From contig NZ_VCGX01000001.1 in the NCBI RefSeq assembly GCF_007671655.1, forward strand, positions 653,917-717,916: 64,000 bases of DNA, written 5' to 3'. A program made the translations under genes and the position numbers. Origin of the DNA: Marinobacter piscis. GTDB lineage: Bacteria; Pseudomonadota; Gammaproteobacteria; Pseudomonadales; Oleiphilaceae. The notes under the pieces are model-generated. The model was not told where the DNA came from. It ran no database searches and was given only the letters and a program-made list of their open reading frames with translations. Numbering within the stretch: the stretch's first letter is position 1; each line of letters begins with the position of its first letter. Of the stretch, positions 22,060 through 31,705 are shown piece after piece.

Positions 22060-22452
22060 TCATCGCCATGGTTGCGGCCTTACCAGCCAGCGAATTACGC
22101 CGCCTGCCAGGACCATCACAGCAAAAGTGAATAACAGAGCCGGCACATGTACCGGCTCTATTAAAGTGAAAACGGCCGCAAAAAAAACTGCGGTAAGGGC
22201 AATCTTGATCGATTCGGCCCGAAACATACTCGCCACCATAAGATGGGCACTGCGCGCCCCCTGATAGCGATAGACCCGGTGCACAAACCAGGCATTTGGC
22301 ACTATAAAAATAAGACCGCCAATAAAAGCGGAATAACCGGCCAATACACTGTGCAATAACCAAATCAGGCTGATGATACCTAGACTTATAAATTCAATAA
22401 TCAGCCAACGCGCCAGCGGAACATGGGTGATTCGGGACTGTCGAGCTTTCAT
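22060..22452 (-). CDS. atpI: ATP synthase assembly protein I
   Basis: A membrane protein of about 130 residues with four predicted helices (LIIEFISLGIISLIWLLHSV; AFIGGLIFIVPNAWFV; IALTAVFFAAVFTLI; FAVMVLAGGVIRWLV). AtpI aids c-ring assembly. ATG 22452 is chosen because GGTGGTGAT precedes it and the length then fits the family; the frame also opens upstream at 22509. It is first in the operon, 15 bp ahead of atpB. Confidence 0.9.
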   Translation of the reverse strand: MKARQSRITHVPLARWLIIEFISLGIISLIWLLHSVLAGYSAFIGGLIFIVPNAWFVHRVYRYQGARSAHLMVASMFRAESIKIALTAVFFAAVFTLIEPVHVPALLFTFAVMVLAGGVIRWLVRPQPWR

Positions 22453-22656
22453 ATCACCACCGTCATTCCAACCGCGCGAAATTATATGGTTTAAGCTTCC
22501 GGTATTCAACCGTTCTCAGCACGAAAACGGTCGGGTGTTTCATCAGTGTGAGACAAGATACCTGCATTTTTCATACAATTTGTGCGTTGGCAGAGACACA
22601 GTCACGATATCTGGTGATGATTGTTTTTTAGCGTTAGTGAGTGTGAGTGAATCTAC

Positions 22657-23544
22657 TTACTGAATATGACCAAGAATGCCATCCAGCTCATCCAGTGAAC
22701 TGTATTCGATCACCAGCTTCCCCTTGCCACGCTTGCCGTGGGCAATAGAGACTTTTGCACCCAACCGGTCGGCCAGATCATCCTGTAGTGCCCGGATATT
22801 GGGGTCAATTGCCTCTGTCTTTTCCGGTTGCGTCTTCTCGGCGTCCTGCTGCACCCGGCGTACCAGCGCTTCGGTCTGACGCACGGACAGGGATTTAGCC
22901 ACCACCTGTTTGGCAACCTGCATCTGTTGCTCCGGCGACAGGGTCAGCATGGCACGACCATGCCCCATTTCCAGATCACCATGTTCAAGCATCAGGCGGA
23001 CATCTTCTGCCAGACCGATCAACCGCAGCAGATTGGTGATGGTGGTCCGGGATTTGCCCACAGCCTCGGCCACCTGGGCCTGAGTCAGACCAAACTCTTC
23101 CTGAAGCCGCTGAAGCGCGAATGCTTCTTCAATCGGGTTAAGATTTTCCCGCTGGATGTTTTCCACAAGCGCCATGGCAATGGCGGCTTCGTCGGGGACA
23201 TCGCGTATGATGGCGGGTATGCTGTCCAGCTCTGCCAGCTGGGTTGCGCGCCAGCGGCGTTCGCCGGCAATCAGCTCATAACGGCCTTCAGCAATCGGGC
23301 GGACCACAACCGGCTGCATAACGCCCTGCTGGCGTATTGAGTCGGCCAGCTCCTGCAAGGCGGCCGGATCCATGTCCCGGCGGGGCTGAAACCGGCCACG
23401 CTGGATCAGATCAATGGGAACCTGCCGTAACTCCCCATCATGATCTTTCAGCTCCTGATCCAGGTTTACCCTGGAGCCGGCCAGTAAGGCTCCCAGCCCG
23501 CGCTCGCCCAATCCTCGTTTCTTCGCCGCCATGGTATCAGTCAT
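22657..23544 (-). CDS. parB: Chromosome-partitioning protein ParB
   Basis: 295 residues. The ParB/Spo0J N-terminal CTP-binding domain is clear (YELIAGERRWRATQLAELDSIP, with ENIQRENLNPIEEA), followed by the HTH that reads parS (TQAQVAEAVGKSRTTITNLLRL). The C-terminal part ends in a dimerisation region (KLVIEYSSLDELDGILGHI). It follows parA by 51 bp. I saw no obvious TGTTTCACGTGAAACA-type parS site in this window, though by-eye scanning is not exhaustive. Confidence 0.96.
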   Translation of the reverse strand: MTDTMAAKKRGLGERGLGALLAGSRVNLDQELKDHDGELRQVPIDLIQRGRFQPRRDMDPAALQELADSIRQQGVMQPVVVRPIAEGRYELIAGERRWRATQLAELDSIPAIIRDVPDEAAIAMALVENIQRENLNPIEEAFALQRLQEEFGLTQAQVAEAVGKSRTTITNLLRLIGLAEDVRLMLEHGDLEMGHGRAMLTLSPEQQMQVAKQVVAKSLSVRQTEALVRRVQQDAEKTQPEKTEAIDPNIRALQDDLADRLGAKVSIAHGKRGKGKLVIEYSSLDELDGILGHIQ

Positions 23545-23595
23545 TTTTCCCGTTGAGAGTCGTTGAGAACTTTATATCAGAGACGGGCTGCTATG

Positions 23596-24390
23596 TTACA
23601 CCGCAACCTGATCCGATGTCTTACCTGCTCCGTGGCGACGCACCATTTCTCCGGCCAGAGCAAGGTACGCAATGGCGCCCTTGGACGCTTTGTCATATTT
23701 CAGGGCGGGCATGCCGTAGCTTGGCGCTTCCGCAAGTCGTACGTTTCTGGGGATAACCGCCCGGTACACTTTGTCGCCAAAATACTCGTTAAGCTGGCCG
23801 GATACATCCAGCGTCAGGCTGTTGCGGGGGTCGTACATGGTCCGGAGAATACCTTCCATCTCAAGGTTCGGATTCACGGTTTCCTTGATCTGCTCTACGG
23901 TATTCATCAGTGCCGCCAGACCTTCCAGCGCATAATACTCACACTGCATGGGGATAAGCACTGAATCCGCGGCCGAAAGCGCGTTGACTGTTAACAGACT
24001 GAGTGAAGGCGGGCAATCGATCAGGATATAGTCGTACTGGTCGCGAATGCTGTTAACAGCCAGCCGAAGCCGGTACTCGCGACCGATTTCGTTCATCAGC
24101 TCCACTTCAGCGGCGGTCAGATCCCCGTTGGCGGGGATGAGATCAAAACCGGAGGCTTCCGCCAGCATAATCACTTCAGATGCAGAGGCTCGCTTGGTCA
24201 GCAAATCGTAACCGGAAAGGTCCAGATCATTTTTGTCCACCCCACTGCCCATGGTGGCGTTGCCCTGGGGATCCATATCCACCAGCAGTACCCGGCGTTT
24301 GGTCGCGACCAGTGAGGCAGCAAGGTTGACGCAGGTGGTGGTTTTCCCCACACCGCCTTTTTGATTGGTCACTGCAATCACGCGCGCCAT
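23596..24390 (-). CDS. parA: Chromosome-partitioning ATPase ParA (Soj)
   Basis: 264 residues, with the deviant Walker A KGGVGKTT (11-18), Walker A' DMDPQGNATMGSG and Walker B LIDCPPSLSLLT. It acts with ParB to segregate replicated origins. It lies 21 bp after rsmG and before parB, the usual mnmG-rsmG-parA-parB string next to the origin. Confidence 0.97.
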   Translation of the reverse strand: MARVIAVTNQKGGVGKTTTCVNLAASLVATKRRVLLVDMDPQGNATMGSGVDKNDLDLSGYDLLTKRASASEVIMLAEASGFDLIPANGDLTAAEVELMNEIGREYRLRLAVNSIRDQYDYILIDCPPSLSLLTVNALSAADSVLIPMQCEYYALEGLAALMNTVEQIKETVNPNLEMEGILRTMYDPRNSLTLDVSGQLNEYFGDKVYRAVIPRNVRLAEAPSYGMPALKYDKASKGAIAYLALAGEMVRRHGAGKTSDQVAV

Positions 24391-24411
24391 TTCTCGCCTC
24401 CTGTTTGCGGG

Positions 24412-25056
24412 TTACCGGGAATGCCTGGCCCGGGCGACAATCAACAGATGTCTTTCACCTGCAGCGCCGGGTACGTTCAGAGAATGACTGGATGATACCT
24501 GCCAGCCGTCAGGAAGGGCAGCCACTTCATCATGCGGATACTGGCCCTTCATAGCAAGGAACTCGCCATCATCTGCCAGAAGCTCGGCACACCAGCCCAC
24601 CAGATTATCCAGCGCGGTGAACGCCCGGCTGCTGATCTGGCTGTACGCGTGCTCCGGCTTACAATCTTCTGCCCGGCCGTGGATAACGTCCACATTTTCG
24701 AGGCCAAGCTCCAGAACACACTGATTCAGAAAGCGGGTTTTCTTGCCGTTACTGTCGAGCAGTGTGAAACGCGTATCCGGCAATGCAATAGCCAGAGGTA
24801 TTCCGGGCAGTCCGCCGCCAGCCCCGACGTCCAGAAGATGCCCTGCTGTTACCCACGGCAATATACTCAGGCTGTCAAGCAACTGCCGGGACACCATCTC
24901 TTCTTCGTTACGCACGGCGGTGAGGTTGTAGGCCCGGTTCCACTTGTTAAGCAGAGCCAGAAACGCCAGCAGCTGTTGTTGCTGACTGGCGCTGAGAGAT
25001 ACCTGCATGCGTGCCAGCCCTTCCCCGAGCTGGTTCTGCCAAAGCGTCTGTGTCAT
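24412..25056 (-). CDS. rsmG: 16S rRNA (guanine527-N7)-methyltransferase
   Basis: A 214-residue GidB family protein. The SAM-binding motif is LLDVGAGGGLPGIPLAI, and FTLLDSNGKKTRFLNQ follows. It methylates G527 of 16S rRNA; its loss gives low-level streptomycin resistance (family knowledge). It begins 8 bp after mnmG ends. Confidence 0.96.
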   Translation of the reverse strand: MTQTLWQNQLGEGLARMQVSLSASQQQQLLAFLALLNKWNRAYNLTAVRNEEEMVSRQLLDSLSILPWVTAGHLLDVGAGGGLPGIPLAIALPDTRFTLLDSNGKKTRFLNQCVLELGLENVDVIHGRAEDCKPEHAYSQISSRAFTALDNLVGWCAELLADDGEFLAMKGQYPHDEVAALPDGWQVSSSHSLNVPGAAGERHLLIVARARHSR

Positions 25057-25064
25057 GGCAGGTA

Positions 25065-26951
25065 TCAGGCGCTCTGCTTTCGCAGAAGGTCACGTTTTTT
25101 CAGGTGCACGAGAATCTGCGATACCGCAGCGGGGGTTACCCCCTGAATCCGTGATGCCTGTGCGACTGTTTCCGGACGGACTTCCTTGAGCTTCTGCGTT
25201 ACCTCATTGGAGAGCCCGCCAATCGCATCGTAATCCAGATCTATGGGCAAGGCTGTGTTTTCATTCCGGCGCAGACGTTCTATTTCTTCGGTCTGACGCG
25301 AGATGTACCCTTCGTATTTAATTTCAATCTCAGCCTGGTCGGCTACCACCGGATCGTCCGCCTGAGCAGCCCCGATTTCGGCAATATGGCGGTAGCTGAT
25401 TTCCGGCCGACGCAGCAGTTCTGCCAGGGTATGGTCCCGGTTCATAGGCTGCTTGAGGAACTGATTGGCACGCTCACCGGCTTCCGATCCGGGATGAATG
25501 CGGGTAGATTCCAGGCGCTTGCGTTCCGCCGCAATGCCCTCAACCTTGGTGCTGAACTTCTGCCAGCGGTCCTCATCTACCAGGCCCAGTTTATAGCCGG
25601 TCTCGGTAAGGCGGATGTCAGCGTTATCTTCCCGCAATATAAGCCGGTACTCAGCGCGGCTGGTAAACATACGGTAGGGCTCGCTGGTGCCCATGGTAAT
25701 CAGATCATCCACCAGTACGCCAAGATAGGCTTCATCGCGGCGTGGGTACCATTCACTTTTCCCCTGAGCACGCAGGGCCGCATTAGCGCCGGCAAGCAGG
25801 CCCTGGGCACCGGCCTCTTCATACCCGGTGGTGCCGTTGATCTGGCCTGCAAAGTAAAGCCCCTGGATAAATTTGGTTTCCAGAGTATGGCGCAAATCCT
25901 GAGGGTTCAGGTAATCATACTCAATGGCGTAACCCGGCCGGGTAATATGGGCATTTTCGAACCCCGGAATTGAGCGAACGGCGGCCAGCTGGATATCAAA
26001 CGGCAGGCTGGTGGAAATACCATTCGGATACAACTCGTGCGTGTTCAGCCCTTCCGGCTCAACAAAAATCTGATGCGAGTCCTTACCGGCAAAGCGACTG
26101 ACCTTATCCTCTATGGACGGGCAATAGCGGGGCCCGGTGCCTTCAATGTTGCCCGCAAACATAGGCGAACGATCAAAGCCGCTGCGAATAATGTCGTGGG
26201 TCTGCTCGGTGGTGCGGGTTATATAGCAGCAGATTTGCTCGGGATGCTGGCTCCGGCTGCCGATAAATGACATGACCGGTGCGGGGTTATCGCCCCACTG
26301 CTCCTGCATCTTTGAAAAATCCACACTGCGGGCATCAATACGTGGGGGCGTACCGGTTTTCAGTCGGCCGACGTTGAAGGGTAGCTCCCGCAAACGCTTC
26401 GCCAGTGCGTTAGCCGGCGCATCACCGGCACGACCGCCGGAATGTTGCTGCATGCCGATGTGGATAACACCTCCAAGGAAAGTACCTGTGGTAAGAACCA
26501 CGGTTTTACCCAGGAAGCGGATGCCGGTCTGGGAGACCACGCCGGTAACCTCTTCGTTTTCTACAATCAGATCATCCGCGGCCTGCTGGAACAGCGTCAG
26601 GTTTTCCTGATTCTCCAGGGTATAGCGAATCGCCGCCTTGTACAGAACCCGGTCTGCCTGGGCACGGGTACCACGAACGGCGGGACCTTTGCGGCTGTTA
26701 AGTACACGGAACTGAATACCGGCCTGGTCGGTCGCCTGTGCCATGGCGCCGCCCAAGGCATCAATTTCTTTTACCAGATGGCTTTTGCCAATGCCGCCGA
26801 TTGCCGGATTGCAGGACATCTGGCCCAGGGTTTCAATGTTATGGGTCAGCAGCAGCGTCTGGGCCCCCATTCGGGCTGCAGCAAGCGCAGCTTCGGTACC
26901 GGCATGGCCGCCACCTATAACAATGACATCGAAACGGGTTGGAAAATCCAC
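25065..26951 (-). CDS. mnmG: tRNA uridine-5-carboxymethylaminomethyl modification enzyme
   Basis: 628 residues, FAD-dependent GidA. The dinucleotide fold is at the N-terminus ([19 protein letters not shown]), with [22 protein letters not shown] and the C-terminal helical domain that binds MnmE. With MnmE it installs cmnm5 on U34 of several tRNAs. The start is GTG at 26951 with GAGGTG upstream. DnaA-box-rich DNA lies immediately upstream. MnmE itself is 28 kb away rather than adjacent. Confidence 0.97.
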   Translation of the reverse strand: MDFPTRFDVIVIGGGHAGTEAALAAARMGAQTLLLTHNIETLGQMSCNPAIGGIGKSHLVKEIDALGGAMAQATDQAGIQFRVLNSRKGPAVRGTRAQADRVLYKAAIRYTLENQENLTLFQQAADDLIVENEEVTGVVSQTGIRFLGKTVVLTTGTFLGGVIHIGMQQHSGGRAGDAPANALAKRLRELPFNVGRLKTGTPPRIDARSVDFSKMQEQWGDNPAPVMSFIGSRSQHPEQICCYITRTTEQTHDIIRSGFDRSPMFAGNIEGTGPRYCPSIEDKVSRFAGKDSHQIFVEPEGLNTHELYPNGISTSLPFDIQLAAVRSIPGFENAHITRPGYAIEYDYLNPQDLRHTLETKFIQGLYFAGQINGTTGYEEAGAQGLLAGANAALRAQGKSEWYPRRDEAYLGVLVDDLITMGTSEPYRMFTSRAEYRLILREDNADIRLTETGYKLGLVDEDRWQKFSTKVEGIAAERKRLESTRIHPGSEAGERANQFLKQPMNRDHTLAELLRRPEISYRHIAEIGAAQADDPVVADQAEIEIKYEGYISRQTEEIERLRRNENTALPIDLDYDAIGGLSNEVTQKLKEVRPETVAQASRIQGVTPAAVSQILVHLKKRDLLRKQSA

Positions 26952-27309
26952 AGTTCACCTCGGAAATCGGGGGGATAAAACAGGGCGGCGAGTATAACGT
27001 CTAACCTGAAAAAATGCAGTCATAATGTGCAAATTTTAACCAGATTCCTGTGCAATTAACAGCCTGCGGGTATCAGGGCTCTGAAATTAAAGCCATAGTG
27101 TCAGTGTGCTTTACACATTTGGGTTAATGAAATCATCGGGTTTTCATAGGCTTGGGCGGCTTTTCTCACATTTAATTCAAAAGTTATCCACAACTTTGCT
27201 GTCCTTAAAAAGCCTGATTTTCTGCCATAACCCACTGTTTTACATAATTTTTAAGGTTTTTATTCAGTGTCTGTCCGCAGCTTATCCAACTGTTTATCCA
27301 CAACCCTGA
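26952..27309. other. DnaA-box-containing intergenic region upstream of mnmG
   Basis: A 358-bp AT-rich gap without a gene. It holds two exact DnaA boxes TTATCCACA (27184-27192, 27294-27302) and a near match TTATCCAAC (27282-27290), all in the same orientation, with T-rich DNA between them (TACATAATTTTTAAGGTTTTTATT). In E. coli the origin lies beside mnmG. Here the stronger origin candidate is at dnaA, so this may be a second DnaA-binding locus. Confidence 0.6.
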
Positions 27310-28587
27310 TCAGACTCTTCGTCGTATCCGCCACACAGCAATCAACACCAACCCGTTAACCAGTGACAGCAGGAGGAAGAATCCGGGAATGTCCGTATCC
27401 AGAGCCCCGAGCACAACCATTCCCGCAAGTGCACTGGCCACCATGAACAACGCATTGATGACGTTCAGCGCGGCAATGATCCGTGCCCGTTTGTGTTGCG
27501 GGGTCTCATGCTGGATAAACGCATACAAGGGCACAATGAACAGGCCACCGCACACTCCGATCCCCACAAGATCGAGCAATACCCGGAGATAGACGGGATT
27601 CGATAGCAGGGTCCACCAGGTGGTTGCTTCCGGGCTGGCCGGTACGGCAAAAAACAGATCGATACCCAACAGGCTCAGGCCTATTGCGCCCCAGGGCACA
27701 GGTGCCAGGGTAATACGGTGCCGGGTGATCCGCTCACACATCATGGAGCCTGCAGAAATCCCCACAATGAACATCGATAGCAACAGGGTAACCACCGTTT
27801 CATCGCCCCTGAGATTGCTGTGAGCAAAGTTGGGAAACTGGGTCAGATAGGCGGCGCCCAGAAACCAGAACCAGGAAATGGCCAGGATTGCCCAAAGTAC
27901 GGGTTTACGCTCGGCTGCAATGCGTATCAGTTGCCGGGTTTCATGGAGCGGTCGGAAACGCACCGCCTGGCCGGCCCCGGGGGCGCCCGTCGCCGGTACC
28001 TTTCGGGCTGCAAGATAACCCAGAACGGACAGGGTAAGAACGCTTACTGCGATGATAGGTGCCGCCGCTTCAAGCCCCATCAGCAAGCCTGCTGCTATGG
28101 TGCCGAGCAGGATGGCTACAAAGGTGCCCATGCTGACCAGGCCATTGCCCCCGACCAGTTCGTCGTCAGCCAGAACCTGCGGCAGAATTGCATACTTCAC
28201 GGGCCCGAAGAATGTCGACTGAACACCCATCAGAAACAGCAGCACCAGAAGAGCCTCATACCAGCCACTCCAGAGCGCCAGTGCCGCCAGAGTCATGATG
28301 CCTATCTCTGCCAGTTTTACTTTGCGGATGATTGCCGCTTTTTCATACCGGTCAGCGACCTGCCCGGCCATGCCGGAAAACAGGAAAAACGGCAGAATGA
28401 ACAGGAAAGCCGCGAGATTGACCACCGTATTCACCGATAGCCCAAGCAGGCCGGTGGTCTGGTAGGCAATCAACAGCAGCAGTGCGTTTTTGTACAGGTT
28501 GTCATTGAATGCACCGGAAAACTGGGTGAGGTAAAACGGCAAAAAACGCCGTTGCCCCAGTAAACGGAACTGACTGTGTATCGCCAT
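27310..28587 (-). CDS. MFS transporter, lysophospholipid transporter (LplT)-like
   Basis: About 425 residues with 12 hydrophobic segments. FYLTQFSGAFNDNLYKNALLLL at the N-terminus and QSTFFGPVKYAILPQVL are hallmarks of the LplT or acyltransferase-linked MFS group, which flip lysophospholipids across the inner membrane for re-acylation. ATG 28587 is preferred: it starts 5 bp after the RND gene ends, whereas an upstream frame extension would overlap that gene. It is probably the third gene of the efflux operon. The substrate is inferred. Confidence 0.82.
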   Translation of the reverse strand: MAIHSQFRLLGQRRFLPFYLTQFSGAFNDNLYKNALLLLIAYQTTGLLGLSVNTVVNLAAFLFILPFFLFSGMAGQVADRYEKAAIIRKVKLAEIGIMTLAALALWSGWYEALLVLLFLMGVQSTFFGPVKYAILPQVLADDELVGGNGLVSMGTFVAILLGTIAAGLLMGLEAAAPIIAVSVLTLSVLGYLAARKVPATGAPGAGQAVRFRPLHETRQLIRIAAERKPVLWAILAISWFWFLGAAYLTQFPNFAHSNLRGDETVVTLLLSMFIVGISAGSMMCERITRHRITLAPVPWGAIGLSLLGIDLFFAVPASPEATTWWTLLSNPVYLRVLLDLVGIGVCGGLFIVPLYAFIQHETPQHKRARIIAALNVINALFMVASALAGMVVLGALDTDIPGFFLLLSLVNGLVLIAVWRIRRRV

Positions 28588-28591
28588 GAAA

Positions 28592-31500
28592 CTATCCGGA
28601 ATGCTGTGGTAAAGACGCCTGGCGCTCCAGTTCATGCTCAACGGCATTAGCAGATTTTGCAAAACCCGCCAGCAGGTTATAAAGCACCGGGATGATAAAC
28701 AGCGTCAGTGTGGTCGCAAAAATCAGACCGCCAAGGATAACGACACCAATAGCGGCACGGCTTTCAGCGCCCGCGCCCGTTGCAATAACCAGAGGCACGG
28801 CACCAAAAACCGTGGATATGGTGGTCATCAATACCGGCCGGAAGCGCAGGGATGCACCTGCCAGGATTGCATCCTTCACCGCGTAACCTTCATCGCGCAA
28901 CTGGTTGGCGAATTCGACAATCAGGATGCCGTTTTTCGACATCAGCCCCAGCAGCATGATAATCCCGATCTGGCTGTATATGTTCAGGCTGATGCCACTC
29001 CACCACAAGGCTAACAAGGCACCGGTTACCGCCAGCGGAACCGGCAACATGATAATCAACGGATGGATCCAGCTCTCAAACTGGGCTGCCAGCACCAGAA
29101 ATACAATAATAAAGGCCAGTCCGAAGGTGACATACACAGCGGCAGAGGAATCCTGGAACTCCCGGCTCAGACCCTGGTAACTCAACCGCGCCTCCGGCGG
29201 TAAGGTATCCACGGCCAGTGTGTTCAGGTAATCCAGCGCGGATCCCAGATCGTAACCCTCCGCCAGAGAGCCACTGATGACAACGGCAGGCAGGCGATCA
29301 ATGCGGCGCAGGTCGGGGTTGGCACCCTGCTCCGAGACAGAGACCAGTGCTTGTAACGGAATCAGATTACCGCCTTCCCGGGGACGCAGAAATATCTGCT
29401 CCAGATCCGATGGTGTGGCTCGGCTGGCATCGTCTGCCTGCATGATGACATCGTATTCGCGACCACGTTCCAGATAGGTGGTGACGTTACGGGAGGCCAG
29501 CATGGTTTGCAGGGTGAGGCCAACATCCTGAATGGTAATATCCAGATCGGCGGCCCGGTCCCGGTCAATTGCTACACTTAATTCCGGCTGAGTAAGCTCA
29601 AAATCGGTTTCCAGACTCAGGAGGTTGGGGTTTTCTTTTGCCCGCTCCAGAAGCTCTTCACTCCAGTCCTGAACAGACTCGTAATCCGGGCCTGCGACAA
29701 CAAACTCAACCGGCTGACTGAAGCCTCTCTGCCCCAGGCCGGGCGGGTTGATGGCCATTACCCGGATACCGGTGATTTCCCGGAAACGCTCCCGCAGCTC
29801 ACTGGCCACCTGCTGCTGTTTAACGTCCCGGTCTTCCCAGGGGGTCAGGCCCATAATGATAAACGCACTGTCCTCTCTGCCCCGGGAGCCGACAATGGAC
29901 AGTGTACGCTCGCCAATGCCCGTGTCCAGGTAGGGAAGCAAGATTTCTTCAGCCTGTTTTGTGTAGTGATCGGTGTATTCGACCGTTGCCCCACGAGGCA
30001 CACTGGTTGGCATAATGATCACCCCCCTGTCCTCAATCGGCGCAAGCTCCTGGGGTAACTCCGGGTAAATCACCAAAGCAACAACCAGCCCCACCAGGCC
30101 AAGCCCCAGGACGATACCGGCCTGATTAAGAGAGAACCCCAGAAGCCGCTCGTAACCGTGGGTCAGACCGTTCAGTATTTTTTCGCTCACCGCCCAAAAG
30201 CCGCGATTCTCCGAAGGCTCCTCCTGACTGCGCCGCAACCATTTGGAGCACAGCATAGGGGCCAGAGTAAGCGCGACCAGACTGGACACCACAACCGCAG
30301 CAGCCAGTGTAAAGCCAAACTCCGCAAACAGCCGGCCAACGTTCCCCCCCATGAACGAGATAGGTACAAAGACCGCAACCAGGGTCAGAGTTGTGGCAAT
30401 CACCGCAAACGCGACCTGACGGGCACCACGGTAAGCCGCCAGCAGCGGCGGTTCGCCTTTATCAACGCGGCGCTGGATATTTTCCAGCATCACAATGGCG
30501 TCATCCACCACCAGGCCGATCGCGAGAATAACCGCCAGCAGAGTCAGTACGTTGATGGAAAACCCGAGAAAGCCCAGCCCGATAAAAGCGCCGATAACCG
30601 CAACCGGAATGGTCACCGCGGGAATCAGGGTGGCGCGCCAGGAGCGCAGAAACAGAAAAATAACCAATATTACCAGCGACACGGCAATCGCCAGAGTAAT
30701 CATGACTTCACGAATAGAAGCACGGATAAAAATGGATTCGTCGTAGCTTTCGGCGACGGTGATTTCCGGCGGCAGGGTTTGCCGGATATCTTCCAGCTCT
30801 GCCCGCACCGCATCGGATACAGCAACGGTATTGGCCTTGGACTGACGGATGATTCCCAGGCCAACGGATGTATCCCCATTAGAGCGTAAACGCCCGACGT
30901 CGGACTCCACCCCCATGCGTACGTCCGCAACTTCGCCCAGACGCAACAACTGGTTACCGTCCCGGCGAACAACCAACGCCCGGAACTCCTCAACGGTTGT
31001 CAGGCGTCCCTCGGCCCTGACCGTAAAGTTACGGGTTGAAGAATCCACAGACCCGGCTGGCAATTCTACGTTATTAGCCCGCAGAGCCTGTTCCACTTCC
31101 GCAACCGTGATGTTTCGCGCTGCCAGACGCTCACGGTCCAGCCAGACCCGGATGGCGTAGCGGCGCTCGCCGCCAATGCGCACATCCGCGACACCATCCA
31201 CCACGGCTAACCGGTCAGAAAGCACACGGTCGGCATAATCGCTGAGCTGAGCGGAATCCCAGATGTCACTGCGCAGCGTGACCCACATCATGGGCCGGGC
31301 GTCTGAATCGGCTTTACGCACAACCGGGGGATCCGCCTCATCCGGCAGTTCGTTGGTCACCCGGGAGATGGCATCACGCACATCGTTGGCAGCAATATCC
31401 ACATCCCGTGAGGTGGTGAACTCAATGCTGGTATAGGAACTGCCCTGCCGGGTAGACGATTGAATGGAGCGTATGCCCTCTATGCCACTGATGGCTCCTT

Positions 31501-31702
31501 CAATGACCTGGGTGACCTGGGTATCCATAACCTCCGCAGCAGCGCCCGTATACTTGGTGGAAATGGAGACAATCGGTGGGTCTATATCAGGGTACTCACG
31601 CACCGGCAAGCCCAACAGGGCTGCGAGACCGAATACCACAATCAGAAGGCTGAGAACCGTCGCAAAAACCGGACGTTTGATGGAAACATCAGACAGGATC
31701 AC
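28592..31702 (-). CDS. RND efflux pump inner-membrane transporter (HAE1/AcrB-like)
   Basis: 1036 residues, the standard size of AcrB-type proton-driven pumps. The N-terminus ILSDVSIKRPVFATVLSLLIVVFGLAAL is the first membrane helix. Two porter domains and 12 transmembrane helices follow, with the paired charged helix IGLVVDDAIVMLENIQRR. The start GTG 31702 lies 3 bp after the adaptor gene. No outer-membrane TolC-like gene is present, so it must use a porin encoded elsewhere. The substrate range is unknown. Confidence 0.94.
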   Translation of the reverse strand: MILSDVSIKRPVFATVLSLLIVVFGLAALLGLPVREYPDIDPPIVSISTKYTGAAAEVMDTQVTQVIEGAISGIEGIRSIQSSTRQGSSYTSIEFTTSRDVDIAANDVRDAISRVTNELPDEADPPVVRKADSDARPMMWVTLRSDIWDSAQLSDYADRVLSDRLAVVDGVADVRIGGERRYAIRVWLDRERLAARNITVAEVEQALRANNVELPAGSVDSSTRNFTVRAEGRLTTVEEFRALVVRRDGNQLLRLGEVADVRMGVESDVGRLRSNGDTSVGLGIIRQSKANTVAVSDAVRAELEDIRQTLPPEITVAESYDESIFIRASIREVMITLAIAVSLVILVIFLFLRSWRATLIPAVTIPVAVIGAFIGLGFLGFSINVLTLLAVILAIGLVVDDAIVMLENIQRRVDKGEPPLLAAYRGARQVAFAVIATTLTLVAVFVPISFMGGNVGRLFAEFGFTLAAAVVVSSLVALTLAPMLCSKWLRRSQEEPSENRGFWAVSEKILNGLTHGYERLLGFSLNQAGIVLGLGLVGLVVALVIYPELPQELAPIEDRGVIIMPTSVPRGATVEYTDHYTKQAEEILLPYLDTGIGERTLSIVGSRGREDSAFIIMGLTPWEDRDVKQQQVASELRERFREITGIRVMAINPPGLGQRGFSQPVEFVVAGPDYESVQDWSEELLERAKENPNLLSLETDFELTQPELSVAIDRDRAADLDITIQDVGLTLQTMLASRNVTTYLERGREYDVIMQADDASRATPSDLEQIFLRPREGGNLIPLQALVSVSEQGANPDLRRIDRLPAVVISGSLAEGYDLGSALDYLNTLAVDTLPPEARLSYQGLSREFQDSSAAVYVTFGLAFIIVFLVLAAQFESWIHPLIIMLPVPLAVTGALLALWWSGISLNIYSQIGIIMLLGLMSKNGILIVEFANQLRDEGYAVKDAILAGASLRFRPVLMTTISTVFGAVPLVIATGAGAESRAAIGVVILGGLIFATTLTLFIIPVLYNLLAGFAKSANAVEHELERQASLPQHSG

Positions 31703-31705
31703 CGC

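Noticed and set aside
28588..28662. N-terminal extension of the LplT-like transporter to 28662
   Set aside because: It would overlap the end of the RND pump gene by 71 bp, and family similarity begins at the ATG at 28587.
30158..30889. Plus-strand open frame of 243 codons opposite the RND pump gene
   Set aside because: Low-complexity, glutamine- and asparagine-rich antisense translation of a conserved transporter gene.
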